Positions 47,978-57,902 of a DNA stretch of 64,000 nt are shown piece after piece; position 1 is the stretch's first letter; every line of letters begins with the position of its first letter. The position numbers and the translations under genes were made by a program. Source of the DNA: Bacteroidales bacterium. Its GTDB lineage: Bacteria; Bacteroidota; Bacteroidia; Bacteroidales; UBA10428. The notes under the pieces were generated by a model that saw only the letters and a program-made list of their open reading frames with translations, ran no database searches and was not told the DNA's origin. The stretch spans positions 32,784 to 96,783 of the forward strand of contig JAFGOZ010000210.1 in the NCBI GenBank assembly GCA_016926235.1, given 5' to 3'.

Positions 47978-49690
47978 TTACTGAACAATAGATTTAAAAG
48001 TTTCGTTTTCAAAATACTTTCTGAATTCGATGTCTTTCTTAGCATAAGCTTTTAATCCTGCATCTTTACCAACAGCTGTACGAAGGTTATTCATAACAAC
48101 TTCTTCTCTTTCTGTTCTTGCGCCGTTAACTGCTTTTAAGTAGTCAACAAGAGCATCAGGATTTTCAACACATTCAAGAGTCTTCATTGAAGCTTCATAA
48201 TCGCCATTTAATAATTTAGCAAGACCTGCATTAAAATCACACATACTTCCAAAATTATTTACAGCAGTTTCATAATCAGCTTTCTTAATATTAATAATAC
48301 CTAAGTTTGCACTTACTTTTGGACCAGCTCCAATAGCAGCTGTGAAATATTCTTCAGCTGTTTCCATGTCACCTTCAAGCATTGCAATAACACCCAGGTT
48401 ATTTTTAATAATATCATCATCTTTAAGAGCTTTTGCAGCTTCGAAAGCAGCTTTTGCTCCGGCTTGATCTCCTTTTTCAAGAAGCATGCATCCTTCATTA
48501 TTTTTTGACCTGAAGCATTGTGGATATTTAGCTGATGCAGCTTGATATACAGCTAATTTTGCATCAACATTGTCTAACAATGTAGCAGAATAAAGCATCT
48601 CTTCAACATCAAGAGTATCGGGATTGCTGGTTGCAAGAGCTACAAGCTCTTCATCAGTGTAACCAGTAACCATAACCTTAGCTTTCATCATTGAGCGTCT
48701 TAACTGAGGTAATATTTTTTCAGCAAGTACTTCAAATGTTTTGGCCATGTTTTTTATTTCTCTTTCCCTTACTTCAGGATCTTGATACATGCTAAGAACT
48801 CTTAAGATAAGTTCTTTGTCTTCTAGGTCAGAAGCTTCAACTAGTTTTTTGAAACCATCCCAGTCTTCAGCAGTGGACATTAGTTTATACAATTCTTCAG
48901 TAGCACTAATTTTAGCTTTCTTCAACTGATCATCAGCATATTTCTTTGCTGAACCTTGTCTGTTCACAGAAAGTTTCTCGTTAAGATCAAGGGCTCCATC
49001 AGGAGATGCATAAGCTGATATCTCCATTCCTTTGAATTCTTTTCTTTCATTAGCTTGAACTTCTTTAAGGGCCGCAACTAATGCCTTAATATCATCTTGT
49101 TTCAATTCTGCCGGACGTACATCATACTTGTTAATTACATAGTGAATATCTGCATCAACACTTTTCTCGATAGTTCTCTGGAAATTATCACCGAAAAGAA
49201 TTGCCTGTGGGGTATTCTTCACTAAACCAGCAGTTGCAATAACTCCATCAGCAATTTTTATTGCTGGAAATGGAACTGATTTGTCTTTTACTTTTGCGGA
49301 AAATCTCATTTCCAAATCAGACATCATCATAGCATCGCTGTATGCAATTTTACCTGAATAGGTATAGCTGCCTCCATCAAAAGGTATAACTTTATTATTA
49401 CCTTCTACACTTTCTCCTTGTAAAATAGTAGCTTCATAGGCAGTTTCACCACCATCATACTTAAGAACAGGTGTGGCCTCTAAAGTGGCCTTTTTGTGAA
49501 AATACTTCTCAGGAAAGCTTACGCTTAGATCAAGAGCAACTTCTCCTGCGTGCATTTCAAGTGGATCAGGAGTAACAGTAAATTTAACCTGGTCCTTTTT
49601 GTCTACCATTTTCTTTACGCCACCGCAACTATATATAATTAAGACAGCAGCGAAAAGGCATGCAAATTTTGTAATGTTATTTTTTCTCAT
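47978..49690 (-). CDS. Lipoprotein with OmpA-like domain and TPR repeats
   Basis: 570 aa. Lipobox IIYSC with Cys22. Residues about 40-150 are beta-rich (VTPDPLEMHAGEVALDLSVSFPEKYF). An OmpA/MotB-like peptidoglycan-binding segment follows (ADIHYVINKYDVRPAEL, then MEISAYASPDGALDLNEKLSVNRQGSAKKYA). TPR-like repeats fill about 370-500 (KSNNEGCMLLEKGDQAGAKAAF, NLGVIAMLEGDMETAEEYF). It is probably an outer-membrane lipoprotein gripping the cell wall. It has one of the best promoters in the window, so it is probably abundant. Confidence 0.83.
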   Translation of the reverse strand: MRKNNITKFACLFAAVLIIYSCGGVKKMVDKKDQVKFTVTPDPLEMHAGEVALDLSVSFPEKYFHKKATLEATPVLKYDGGETAYEATILQGESVEGNNKVIPFDGGSYTYSGKIAYSDAMMMSDLEMRFSAKVKDKSVPFPAIKIADGVIATAGLVKNTPQAILFGDNFQRTIEKSVDADIHYVINKYDVRPAELKQDDIKALVAALKEVQANERKEFKGMEISAYASPDGALDLNEKLSVNRQGSAKKYADDQLKKAKISATEELYKLMSTAEDWDGFKKLVEASDLEDKELILRVLSMYQDPEVREREIKNMAKTFEVLAEKILPQLRRSMMKAKVMVTGYTDEELVALATSNPDTLDVEEMLYSATLLDNVDAKLAVYQAASAKYPQCFRSKNNEGCMLLEKGDQAGAKAAFEAAKALKDDDIIKNNLGVIAMLEGDMETAEEYFTAAIGAGPKVSANLGIINIKKADYETAVNNFGSMCDFNAGLAKLLNGDYEASMKTLECVENPDALVDYLKAVNGARTEREEVVMNNLRTAVGKDAGLKAYAKKDIEFRKYFENETFKSIVQ

Positions 49691-49746
49691 AATTACTTGG
49701 GTTATTTGTTATACAATTCCAATTACAGGCTATTTAATAGTTTATA

Positions 49747-49777
49747 CAAACATAATAATGTTTTCAAAAAAATCAAA
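49747..49777 (-). promoter_or_regulatory. Consensus promoter of the OmpA/TPR lipoprotein gene
   Basis: On the minus strand TTTG (49774-49777), 19 bases, TATGTTTG (49747-49754): an exact Bacteroidota -33/-7 match, 57 bases before the ATG at 49690. Confidence 0.8.
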
Positions 49778-49952
49778 ACCGTTACTACATTATAATAGCA
49801 CGGCATGGTTTTTTGTTTAATAAACAAATATAATATAATTCATTAATAAAATGCAATAGAACTGATTATTTTAATTTCATTCATACTCATATTATATCTG
49901 CCATATCAAGATACATAAAAGGATATAAGTTTTTCGATTATAGCACTCCGGG

Positions 49953-50582
49953 TTATATCCTGATCTCTATAAAAGTATTTGTATTTAATTGATTTTTAAT
50001 ATATTGAAAGATATTATTAAAAGTATTTATTTCATTTAAATTATTACTATCCTTCAAGTCAACCACTAATATATTTTGATCTTTCTGTTTTGAAAAAAAA
50101 AATTCATATGATATTGAAATTTTTTTCAGGTAATCCTCATTTATATTTGACTCAAAAATCCGTCCTCTATGTGAAATATTCGTTATCAGATTATTAATTG
50201 ACTGATTAAGAAAGACAACCAATTTTGGAGGTGAAAAGTATGAAATCAGCTTCTTATAAAGCATTTTAAATATTTCAAAATCATCTGGTGTCAAATTTAT
50301 TTCTGCAAATATAATCGATTTAAAAAATCCATAATCACATACAAAAAGTTGATCATTCTTTTCATTTTTGTTTAATGCATGCTTAAATTGCTGAAATCTT
50401 TCAATAAGCAATGTGAGTTCAAGAGGAAATGCATATTTTCCCTTATCCATATAAAACAATGGCAAATAAGGATTGTATTGTGCCTGTTCCAAAATAACAG
50501 GAACATTTAACTTATTAGCTAATAGTTCTGCAAATGTAGTTTTCCCTGCGCCAATGTTACCTTCAACAACGATGCAATTCAT
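49953..50582 (-). CDS. Deoxynucleoside kinase
   Basis: 209 aa nucleoside-salvage kinase. P-loop GNIGAGKTT (8-16), then LLANKLNVPVILEQAQYNPYLP with the base-binding Glu, LTLLIERFQQFKHAL, FVCDYGFFKSIIF with the DRS-like region altered to DYG, and the lid segment NISHRGRIFESNI. Substrate (dA/dG or dC) is not decidable. The coding sequence is AT-richer and more Asn/Phe-rich at the 3' end than its neighbours. It lies 57 bases after the peptidase gene's stop side; both are on the minus strand. Confidence 0.88.
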   Translation of the reverse strand: MNCIVVEGNIGAGKTTFAELLANKLNVPVILEQAQYNPYLPLFYMDKGKYAFPLELTLLIERFQQFKHALNKNEKNDQLFVCDYGFFKSIIFAEINLTPDDFEIFKMLYKKLISYFSPPKLVVFLNQSINNLITNISHRGRIFESNINEDYLKKISISYEFFFSKQKDQNILVVDLKDSNNLNEINTFNNIFQYIKNQLNTNTFIEIRI

Positions 50583-50639
50583 ACTGAAATATATTTAAAA
50601 CCAAAAGTGAGATGCAATAAATTCATTAATTTAATATTC

Positions 50640-52748
50640 CTAATATACAGGTGTTAAATTCATATTATAAAACATGAATGACAGGATATCAGTATATTCT
50701 TCAATAATAGCTTTTGTCGGAGTTCCACCACCATGACCTGCATCTGTTTGTACACGTATCATTACCGGATTAGGACCTTTATACTTTTTCTGTAACGTTG
50801 CAATATATTTAAAAGAATGCGCCGGCACAACCCTGTCATCATGGTCAGCTGTAGTTACAAGAATTGCAGGATATTGTATCTCTTCACTGATATTATGCAA
50901 GGGAGAATATTTACGAATATAATTGAACATTATGGAATCATCGCTTGAACCATAGTCTCCGGTCCACGCCCATCCAATAGTAAATTTGTGAAATCGTAAC
51001 ATATCCATAACTCCTACCTGAGGAATAGCAACTTTAAACAGGTCTGGTCTCTGATTAATGACCGCTCCTATCAGCAAGCCCCCGTTAGATCCGCCTGATG
51101 CAGCAATAAGTTGAGGACGTGTATAATTAGCATCAATAAGATATTCAGCTGCAGCTATAAAATCGTCAAAAACATTCTGCTTGTTTAGTTTAGTTCCTGC
51201 CTGATGCCATTTTTCTCCGTATTCACCGCCCCCTCGTATATTTGGTAATGCGTAAACACCTCCATTTTCAAGCCAAATTATCCTGCTTGTTGAATAATAT
51301 GGAGTCATACTAATATTAAATCCTCCATAACCATACAACCAAACCGGATTATTCCCATCTTTTACTATACCTTTTTTATAAACCAGGAACATAGGTATTT
51401 TCGTACTATCCTTGCCATAATAAAAAACCTGTTCCGTGATATAATCAACCGAATTAAAATTGATATCAGGTTTATATATCTCAGTATTTGTATTAGTTTT
51501 CATATCGTATTTGTAGATCGAAATCGGATTTATAAAAGTATTAAAAGAATAAAAACATTCATTATCACCTATTCTACCTGCAATGGATTCGACAGTTCCC
51601 ATTTCTCCAAGCGGGATATCCATTTCATTGCTCCCATCCAGATCATAGACTTTCAGAGTATTTTTGGCATCTTCCAAATAACATGCTAATATCTTATTCC
51701 CTATAATAAGACATTTTTCAAGAACTTTGCCTTGAGGAACCAAAATATTTTGCCAATTACCAATTTCAAGAGAATTCAAATTGATTCCAACTAAGCGATA
51801 ATTAGGTGCCTTATAATTTGTCCTGAAATAAAGCACATCTCCCACATTGCCAACAAATATGTATTCATAATCAAAGCCAGTTGTAAGCTTCATTATTCCT
51901 GAGTTATAATTTTGCAGATTCTTAATACTTACAGAATTACCAGTTGAAGATTCGAGCTCATATATTACCAGGTATTTTTCATCATCTGTTGTAATTGCCT
52001 CACATATTCTTTTATCTACCTCAGGAATAAATACTATTTCATCATTCACCTGGCTTGTCCCTATCCTATGATAATATATCTTGTGATGTAAATTTATATT
52101 TGTAAGTTCTTTGCCATCAAGAGGTTCATCATATCTTCCATAAAAGAAACCATTTTTATACCAGGCAATTATGGTAAATTTCGACCATAGTATATGATCT
52201 TCAAGATTTTCCCCAGTATTTAGATCTTTAATAAAAATCTCTCGCCAATCAGATCCTGCCCTGGCAACAGCATAGGCTAACCATCTTCCATCATTTGAAA
52301 CGCTATAATCCATTAATGCTATTGTACCATTCGCTGAAAGAAGGTTCGGATCAATAACAACTTTTGGTACAGAGTCAAAACTGGTGGTCATATATAAAAC
52401 ATCCTGATCCTGAAGACCGTCATTTTTAAGGAAGAAATATTTTCCTCCTCTCTTTAATGGTGTACTCTGCCTAGGAAAATTCCATAATTCAGTTAATCTT
52501 TCCTTAATTTTCTTACGATAATGTATTGATTCCAGATATGAAAAAGTAAGATCATTTTGCTTTTTTACCCATTCTGTTGTCTCTTCTGACTTATCATCTT
52601 CAAGCCACCTGTAGGGATCAGCGATTTTTACATTAAAATATACATCAACTGTATCAACACGTTTTGTTCGTGGGTAATCATATGTTGACTTTTTGCATGT
52701 AACAAGAAAAGTACTTGCCAGAATAATTAGCATTAATCCGATTCTCAT
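50640..52748 (-). CDS. Prolyl oligopeptidase family serine peptidase (S9A), lipoprotein
   Basis: 702 aa. Signal with Cys18 in FLVTC, an unusual Thr before Cys, so lipidation is likely but not sure. DPYRWLEDDKSEETTEWVKKQN is the S9A N-terminal signature, a beta-propeller spans about 75-400, and the catalytic hydrolase domain follows: nucleophile S554 in AASGGSNGGLL, Asp in VTTADHDDRVVPAHSFKY, and His in TDAGHGGGTP. GYGGFNISMTPYYS is also typical. It cleaves proline-containing peptides outside the cytosol. Confidence 0.93.
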   Translation of the reverse strand: MRIGLMLIILASTFLVTCKKSTYDYPRTKRVDTVDVYFNVKIADPYRWLEDDKSEETTEWVKKQNDLTFSYLESIHYRKKIKERLTELWNFPRQSTPLKRGGKYFFLKNDGLQDQDVLYMTTSFDSVPKVVIDPNLLSANGTIALMDYSVSNDGRWLAYAVARAGSDWREIFIKDLNTGENLEDHILWSKFTIIAWYKNGFFYGRYDEPLDGKELTNINLHHKIYYHRIGTSQVNDEIVFIPEVDKRICEAITTDDEKYLVIYELESSTGNSVSIKNLQNYNSGIMKLTTGFDYEYIFVGNVGDVLYFRTNYKAPNYRLVGINLNSLEIGNWQNILVPQGKVLEKCLIIGNKILACYLEDAKNTLKVYDLDGSNEMDIPLGEMGTVESIAGRIGDNECFYSFNTFINPISIYKYDMKTNTNTEIYKPDINFNSVDYITEQVFYYGKDSTKIPMFLVYKKGIVKDGNNPVWLYGYGGFNISMTPYYSTSRIIWLENGGVYALPNIRGGGEYGEKWHQAGTKLNKQNVFDDFIAAAEYLIDANYTRPQLIAASGGSNGGLLIGAVINQRPDLFKVAIPQVGVMDMLRFHKFTIGWAWTGDYGSSDDSIMFNYIRKYSPLHNISEEIQYPAILVTTADHDDRVVPAHSFKYIATLQKKYKGPNPVMIRVQTDAGHGGGTPTKAIIEEYTDILSFMFYNMNLTPVY

Positions 52749-52798
52749 AAGTTAAGGTTTTATAGATGTTTAGGGTTTATGTATTTAGCCATCTATCT

Positions 52799-52829
52799 CA
52801 AATTTAGCATTTATTAATTAAAATCCAAT
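52799..52829 (-). promoter_or_regulatory. Promoter of the prolyl oligopeptidase gene
   Basis: Minus strand ATTG (52826-52829), 19 bases, TAAATTTG (52799-52806). The -7 is consensus and the -33 has three of four bases. It ends 50 bases before the ATG at 52748. Confidence 0.6.
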
Positions 52830-52866
52830 AGCAATTTGAGTGAATGAAAGAATGCACAGAAATAAC

Positions 52867-52888
52867 AAAGGCCGGATGACCGGCCTTT
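52867..52888 (-). terminator. Terminator of pnp
   Basis: Perfect arms AAAGGCCGG (52867-52875) and CCGGCCTTT (52880-52888) with a four-base loop, then a T-rich stretch on the minus strand. It begins 21 bases after the pnp stop. Confidence 0.88.
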
Positions 52889-52908
52889 AGTTTATTATAA
52901 TATTATGA

Positions 52909-55035
52909 TTACTCTGCAGATTCAGGCTTTGGTAACAAAACCTTTCGGGACAATTTCAACTTACCACTTGATTTATCAATCCCAATAAGCTTAACATCAA
53001 TATTATCGCCAACTTTTAATACTTCTTCAACAGTTTTCAATCGTTTCCAATCAATTTCAGAAATATGTAACAGACCATCCTTCCCAGGCAAAATCTCAAC
53101 AAAGGCACCATAAGGCATAACAGATTTTACAACTCCATTATATACCTCCCCTTCTTCCGGAACAGCGACAATCGATTTAATTCTGCGAAGTGCTGCGTCG
53201 ATAGCTTCTTTATCGCTTGCAAATATGTCAACTACACCTTTGCCATTCACTTCTTCAATAACAATGGTTGTTCCTGTTGTACTCTGAATTTCCTGGATAA
53301 TTTTACCACCGGGACCAATTATTGCACCAATCATATCTTTTTCAACCATAATTTGTACAATTCTTGGGGCATGTGGTTTATAGTCAGCCCTTGGTTCACT
53401 AATTGTATCAGTGATTTTATCGAGTATATGCAAACGGCCTTTACGGGCTTGTTCTAAAGCTTCTCCCAATATTTCATAAGACAGCCCGTCAACCTTGATA
53501 TCCATTTGAGTAGCAGTAATACCTTCTTTAGTACCGGTTACTTTAAAGTCCATATCACCAAGGTGGTCTTCATCACCAAGGATGTCTGAAAGCACAATAT
53601 ATTTCCCGCTTTTTGAATCAGTAATAAGCCCCATGGCTATACCTGACACAGGTTTCTTTATTTGCACTCCTGAATCCATTAAAGCTAATGTGCCGGCACA
53701 TACTGTAGCCATTGAAGAAGATCCGTTTGATTCGAGAATATCCGATACAACTCGTATTGCATACGGATTATCTTCCGGTATCATTCTTTTAAGTGCACGG
53801 TGTGCGAGGTTCCCATGCCCAACTTCTCTTCGGCTTATTCCCCTTGATGGTCTTGCATCACCTGTAGAAAACGGAGGAAAATTATAATGTAAAACAAATT
53901 TATCTGTACCCTGTATCAGTACTTCATCTATCACTTTCTCGTCCAGTTTGGTACCTAAAGTTACAGTTGTTAATGATTGTGTTTCACCCCTGGTAAAGAC
54001 TGCAGAACCATGTGCAGCTGGCAGATAATCAATTTCGCACCATATAGGCCTTATCTCATCCATTTTTCTGCGGTCAAGCCTTACTCCCTCATTCAGCATA
54101 AGGTTTCTAACAGCATCCTTTTCAACATCATGGAAGTATCTATTGATCATAAATTCATCTATTTCCTCTTCTCCCCCTTTGGAAAGCTTTTCAATAAGTT
54201 CTTCCTTTACTTTATCTATTGCTTCATGTCTTTCGAGCTTGGCCTGTATTGTTTTAGCTATATTATAAACCTTGTCATATGTTTCGGATATAACAAGTTT
54301 TCTAATTTCTTCATCATTATTTTCATGTGAATATTCACGTTTAACAGTTGAACCAACCTCTTTCGCTAATTCCAATTGAATATCGCACTGCTTTTTAATG
54401 GCCTCGTGTGCAGTTTTAATAGCATCAAGCATCTCTCTCTCTGACACTTCGCTCATTTCACCTTCAACCATTAGTATGTTTTCCTTTGTTGCCCCAACCA
54501 TAATATCAAGGTCAGCTTCTTTAATCTGGCTGAAAGTAGGATTGATAACAAAACTGCCGTCTACTCTGGCAACACGAACCTCAGAAATGGGTCCATTAAA
54601 TGGTATATCGGAAACGCTTAGTGCTGCTGAAGCAGCCAGACCTGCTAAAGAATCGGGCATAATGTCTTCTTCAGCAGATATTAATTGCACATTTACAAAA
54701 GTCTCTGCATGATAATCATCCGGGAATAGTGGTCTTAATGCCCTGTCAACCAAACGGGCTATCAATATTTCATAATCACCCGGACGTGTTTCTCTTTTTA
54801 AAAAGCCTCCCGGAAATCTGCCGGCAGCAGAGAAATTTTCTTTATACTCAACTGAAAGGGGCATGAAATCAACATCCTCTTTTGCTTCCTTGGCAGAAAC
54901 TACTGTGGCAAGCAGCATGGTTTTACCCATTTTAACAACTACTGATCCATCTGCTTGTTTGGCCAGTTTTCCTGTTTCAATGATAATTTTCCTACCATCT
55001 CCTAACTCAATCGTCTTCTCTATTAATTTATACAT
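52909..55035 (-). CDS. pnp: Polyribonucleotide nucleotidyltransferase
   Basis: 708 aa phosphorolytic 3'-to-5' exoribonuclease. Two RNase PH domains (first ending near 210; second with [39 protein letters not shown] and [18 protein letters not shown]), a linking helical domain, the KH domain ([15 protein letters not shown]) and the S1 domain ([29 protein letters not shown]). Full length with a short acidic tail. It follows rpsO with an intervening hairpin, the classical rpsO-pnp order. Confidence 0.97.
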   Translation of the reverse strand: MYKLIEKTIELGDGRKIIIETGKLAKQADGSVVVKMGKTMLLATVVSAKEAKEDVDFMPLSVEYKENFSAAGRFPGGFLKRETRPGDYEILIARLVDRALRPLFPDDYHAETFVNVQLISAEEDIMPDSLAGLAASAALSVSDIPFNGPISEVRVARVDGSFVINPTFSQIKEADLDIMVGATKENILMVEGEMSEVSEREMLDAIKTAHEAIKKQCDIQLELAKEVGSTVKREYSHENNDEEIRKLVISETYDKVYNIAKTIQAKLERHEAIDKVKEELIEKLSKGGEEEIDEFMINRYFHDVEKDAVRNLMLNEGVRLDRRKMDEIRPIWCEIDYLPAAHGSAVFTRGETQSLTTVTLGTKLDEKVIDEVLIQGTDKFVLHYNFPPFSTGDARPSRGISRREVGHGNLAHRALKRMIPEDNPYAIRVVSDILESNGSSSMATVCAGTLALMDSGVQIKKPVSGIAMGLITDSKSGKYIVLSDILGDEDHLGDMDFKVTGTKEGITATQMDIKVDGLSYEILGEALEQARKGRLHILDKITDTISEPRADYKPHAPRIVQIMVEKDMIGAIIGPGGKIIQEIQSTTGTTIVIEEVNGKGVVDIFASDKEAIDAALRRIKSIVAVPEEGEVYNGVVKSVMPYGAFVEILPGKDGLLHISEIDWKRLKTVEEVLKVGDNIDVKLIGIDKSSGKLKLSRKVLLPKPESAE

Positions 55036-55073
55036 TTCTTACATATTTGAGTCATAAAAGTAATATGGCATAT

Positions 55074-55106
55074 AATAAAAAAAAGGCAATTTGTAGAATT
55101 GCCCTT
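55074..55106 (-). terminator. Terminator/attenuator between rpsO and pnp
   Basis: On the minus strand GGCAATT stem arms (55097-55103 with 55085-55091), a five-base loop, then a run of eight T (55084-55077). It starts right after the rpsO stop, so it probably limits read-through into pnp. Confidence 0.85.
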
Positions 55107-55108
55107 CT

Positions 55109-55378
55109 TTATTTACGCAAATTCAATGCTTTTAAGGTAGCCCTGTACCTTTCAATGTCTCTGGATTTTAAGTAATCAAGCAATTTCCTTCTCTTACCTA
55201 CCAGTTTCAATAATGCTCTCTGTGTACCGAAATCCTTTTTATTTATTTTTAGATGTTCAGTCAGATGATTTATACGATAGGTAAATAAAGCAATCTGTCC
55301 TTCCGGAGAACCTGTGTTGGTTTCAGCTTTCCCGTTTTTTGCAAAAATTTCCTTCTTTTTCTCTGATGTTAAATACAT
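55109..55378 (-). CDS. rpsO: 30S ribosomal protein S15
   Basis: 89 aa primary 16S rRNA-binding protein. ETNTGSPEGQIALFTYRINHLTEHL, KKDFGTQRALLKLVGKRRKLLDYL and the C-terminal RYRATLKALNLRK match S15 along the full length. It has its own promoter (55422-55452) and is followed by an attenuator-like hairpin before pnp. Confidence 0.97.
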   Translation of the reverse strand: MYLTSEKKKEIFAKNGKAETNTGSPEGQIALFTYRINHLTEHLKINKKDFGTQRALLKLVGKRRKLLDYLKSRDIERYRATLKALNLRK

Positions 55379-55421
55379 TGTTTTCCTTCTTAATATTTAT
55401 AGTATCTTTTAAAAGAATTCG

Positions 55422-55452
55422 CAAAGATACCCAAAATTTTAAATTTATCAAT
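55422..55452 (-). promoter_or_regulatory. Promoter of rpsO
   Basis: Minus strand ATTG (55449-55452), 19 bases, TATCTTTG (55422-55429). Consensus -7, three of four at -33, 43 bases before the ATG at 55378. Confidence 0.65.
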
Positions 55453-55562
55453 ACTTCATAAAAAAATAATTCTTTTTTCGAAAAACCTATAGAATAGCTG
55501 TTGAATATGCCTTCTGGAAAGGATTCGTTTATAAATATTTTCTAGAATATCTGCTACTTCAT

Positions 55563-56594
55563 TTATTCAAGATTTTTTTTCTCGGCACCAGACATCACAT
55601 TTTTAAGTTTTTCAATCTGTTCCGGGGTACCTAAAACAAATATCTGATCATCAGGGGAAAGTTTAATATCTGAAGATGGATTTAAAATATAGTTTTTTTC
55701 AGCCGTTTTTAATCCAATAATATTAGCCCCGGATATATTTCGGATATCCAATTCTCCAATGGACTTATCTGAAAATTCCCTGTTTATGTTTTTACAGGAT
55801 ATCTCTGCTATGCTAACATTGAAACTACGCTGCAACATTAAGAATTCGATGAATTCAACAACATCTGGCTGGGTAACAAGTTTTGCCATACGCTGTCCAC
55901 CAATCCTGTCAGGCATAATAACATTATTAGCCCCGGCACGTTTAAGCTTAATATCTGCATTTTCTCCTGAAGCCCTGCTTATTATTTTAATTTTCGGATT
56001 AATTTGTCTTGCCGATAATACAATAAAAAGATTTTCAGCATCATCAGGGAGGGTTGTAATAATTGATTTTGCAGTTTCAATTTGGGCAGCATGCAAAATC
56101 TCATCTTGCGTTGCATCCCCATTTATATATAAAAGTCTTTTATCAAGTCTTAATTCTTCCATTACCTCTTCATTCCTGTCAACAATTACTATATCCACAT
56201 CATGTTCAAGCAATTCGGTAACAGCCTGTCTGCCATTTCTTCCAAATCCGCAAAGGATAACATGCCCGGAGAGTTTCTTTATTTTACTTTTCACTTTATT
56301 GTCTTTATAGTAATTTCTAAATATCCCGTCAATAACATAACGGGTCAAGGTAGTTACAGCATAAGCAAATATACCAAAACTAAATATAATCAAAAAAGCC
56401 GTGAACCACATTCCTACAGGTGATAATGGATGAACTTCCCGAAAACCCACTGTGGCCATGGTAATAATGGTCATAAAAAAAGCATCTGTAAAATTAAAGC
56501 CTTCAATAACCATATATCCTGTAATACCTATAAGGATAGCCAAAATCAAAAAGATTACGGAGAGATAAACTGGTTTAAAGCTTTGTCGTTTCAT
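55563..56594 (-). CDS. Two-span potassium channel with TrkA-N domain
   Basis: 343 aa. Spans at about 9-29 and 62-85 with a pore loop between them; then an RCK/TrkA-N Rossmann domain (GHVILCGFGRNGRQAVTELLEHDVDIVIVDRNEE) and a TrkA-C-like end (SPDDQIFVLGTPEQI). Layout as in MthK/Kch-type channels, likely gated by a cytosolic ligand. The selectivity filter reads TVGFRE (48-53) instead of TVGYGD: Arg replaces the second Gly. The DUF2851 gene ends just upstream (5-base gap), so the two are cotranscribed. Confidence 0.9.
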   Translation of the reverse strand: MKRQSFKPVYLSVIFLILAILIGITGYMVIEGFNFTDAFFMTIITMATVGFREVHPLSPVGMWFTAFLIIFSFGIFAYAVTTLTRYVIDGIFRNYYKDNKVKSKIKKLSGHVILCGFGRNGRQAVTELLEHDVDIVIVDRNEEVMEELRLDKRLLYINGDATQDEILHAAQIETAKSIITTLPDDAENLFIVLSARQINPKIKIISRASGENADIKLKRAGANNVIMPDRIGGQRMAKLVTQPDVVEFIEFLMLQRSFNVSIAEISCKNINREFSDKSIGELDIRNISGANIIGLKTAEKNYILNPSSDIKLSPDDQIFVLGTPEQIEKLKNVMSGAEKKNLE

Positions 56595-56599
56595 TTATT

Positions 56600-57868
56600 C
56601 TACCTCATTATTAAGGAATTTCCCACCTGACATTCCAAACATCGCCTAAATTTACAATATTCATTTTTTAATTGTATTAAAGCCTGGGAATAAAATGCAC
56701 TTTCGACCATAACTCCGGCTTCAACCCAGTTTCTTATTATAGAATTATCCTCAGGTTTCATATTTTCCAGTAATTGAATTGATTTTTCAACATATTTGTC
56801 AATATTTCTTCTCTTTCCGTAAATAAATAAGAAAGGAACAATAGTATTCATGAGAATAATATCAATTGTGGAGCTACCCAGCTTTTTATCTTTCAAACCT
56901 GAAATCTTCCCAAAAGTATAGTGCGTATTCCAATATTCTGATGCGGATACATTTAACAGCCTCAAATATTCTTCATAGGTTTTACATTCCAATAATTTTG
57001 AAAATAAAGCTGATGATTGAAATATAAGACATGCAAACTGGGATATCCTTATAGTAGGGAAATTTACAGGCCGGAGCCTGAGAAATTTCCATATATGGCT
57101 CTCTATTGCAGTAAGCTGATACTTTTTCTTCAGGAAAGAATATTCTTTTCTTAAGTCCAGGTAATAATCATCTTTCACATTTTCATCTGACAAAAACCCG
57201 GCTTGACCATAAAGAAGGGCTTCCAATTGCATCAGGTTATCTTTATGCCGGGCCAGTATTTTTAAGGGTATCGATTTCGCGAGCATCTCAAAGGGCTGTG
57301 CGTTTACATTGAGGTCAAAACTCCTTGCTATAACCTGGTAAAATGTTTCCTCCCAGCTATTATTATTGGTTTCCAACAAAGCCAAAATAGTTTCTGATTT
57401 TTTTTCAAGCCTTTCAACCAATAACCTGCTTAGCCATTGACGGATAACAAATGAGGGAATAGCTCCTATTTCCTTCTGACAAGGCACCCATAGTTGGTTT
57501 CTATATAGTTGAAGATATGCGTCAAGGTATTTTTTATCATATTGAAGCTTAAGAGTGAAAACATCCTGACCGTTTTCTAATTGAATATTTTTGTCTGTTT
57601 CCTCGACGATATGAAGGATTACATTATTATAAGCTTTATCCTGTAAGTGGTTATGTCTCAACCAATCAGATGCCCTGATATGCAATTCCGCACAACCTGC
57701 CCAGATTGTATTATCTACCTTTATTTTAACATTGAAAAAATCAGGGCCAGCATTTTTATTTTGCTCGCCAATATCAAGTATTTCAATACTTTCGCCGGTA
57801 GTAAGAGTTAAGTTTTCTGCAACAAATAATCTATTTTTCCATATAAATTGCAGAAAGCTTTCAGTCAT
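56600..57868 (-). CDS. DUF2851 family protein
   Basis: 422 aa cytosolic protein of the Bacteroidota-typical DUF2851 family, of unknown function. Landmarks: ESFLQFIWKNRLF, IGEQNKNAGPDFFNVKIKVDNTIWAGCAELHIRASDWLRHNH, LRLRPVNFPTIRISQFA and a C-terminal CKFRRCLECQVGNSLI with a small Cys motif. The N-terminal GPDFFNVKI/ELHI part recalls a PD-(D/E)XK nuclease-like fold, which is only a suggestion. Five bases before the K+ channel gene, 34 bases after the BACON lipoprotein gene. Confidence 0.85.
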   Translation of the reverse strand: MTESFLQFIWKNRLFVAENLTLTTGESIEILDIGEQNKNAGPDFFNVKIKVDNTIWAGCAELHIRASDWLRHNHLQDKAYNNVILHIVEETDKNIQLENGQDVFTLKLQYDKKYLDAYLQLYRNQLWVPCQKEIGAIPSFVIRQWLSRLLVERLEKKSETILALLETNNNSWEETFYQVIARSFDLNVNAQPFEMLAKSIPLKILARHKDNLMQLEALLYGQAGFLSDENVKDDYYLDLRKEYSFLKKKYQLTAIESHIWKFLRLRPVNFPTIRISQFACLIFQSSALFSKLLECKTYEEYLRLLNVSASEYWNTHYTFGKISGLKDKKLGSSTIDIILMNTIVPFLFIYGKRRNIDKYVEKSIQLLENMKPEDNSIIRNWVEAGVMVESAFYSQALIQLKNEYCKFRRCLECQVGNSLIMR

Positions 57869-57902
57869 TGATTCTATTTACAAATGATACAAAACTTCAG
57901 GA

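Noticed and set aside
55759..56310. 183-residue plus-strand ORF opposite the potassium channel gene
   Set aside because: Antisense shadow of a clear TrkA-N gene; Ser/Ile-rich composition and no family match.
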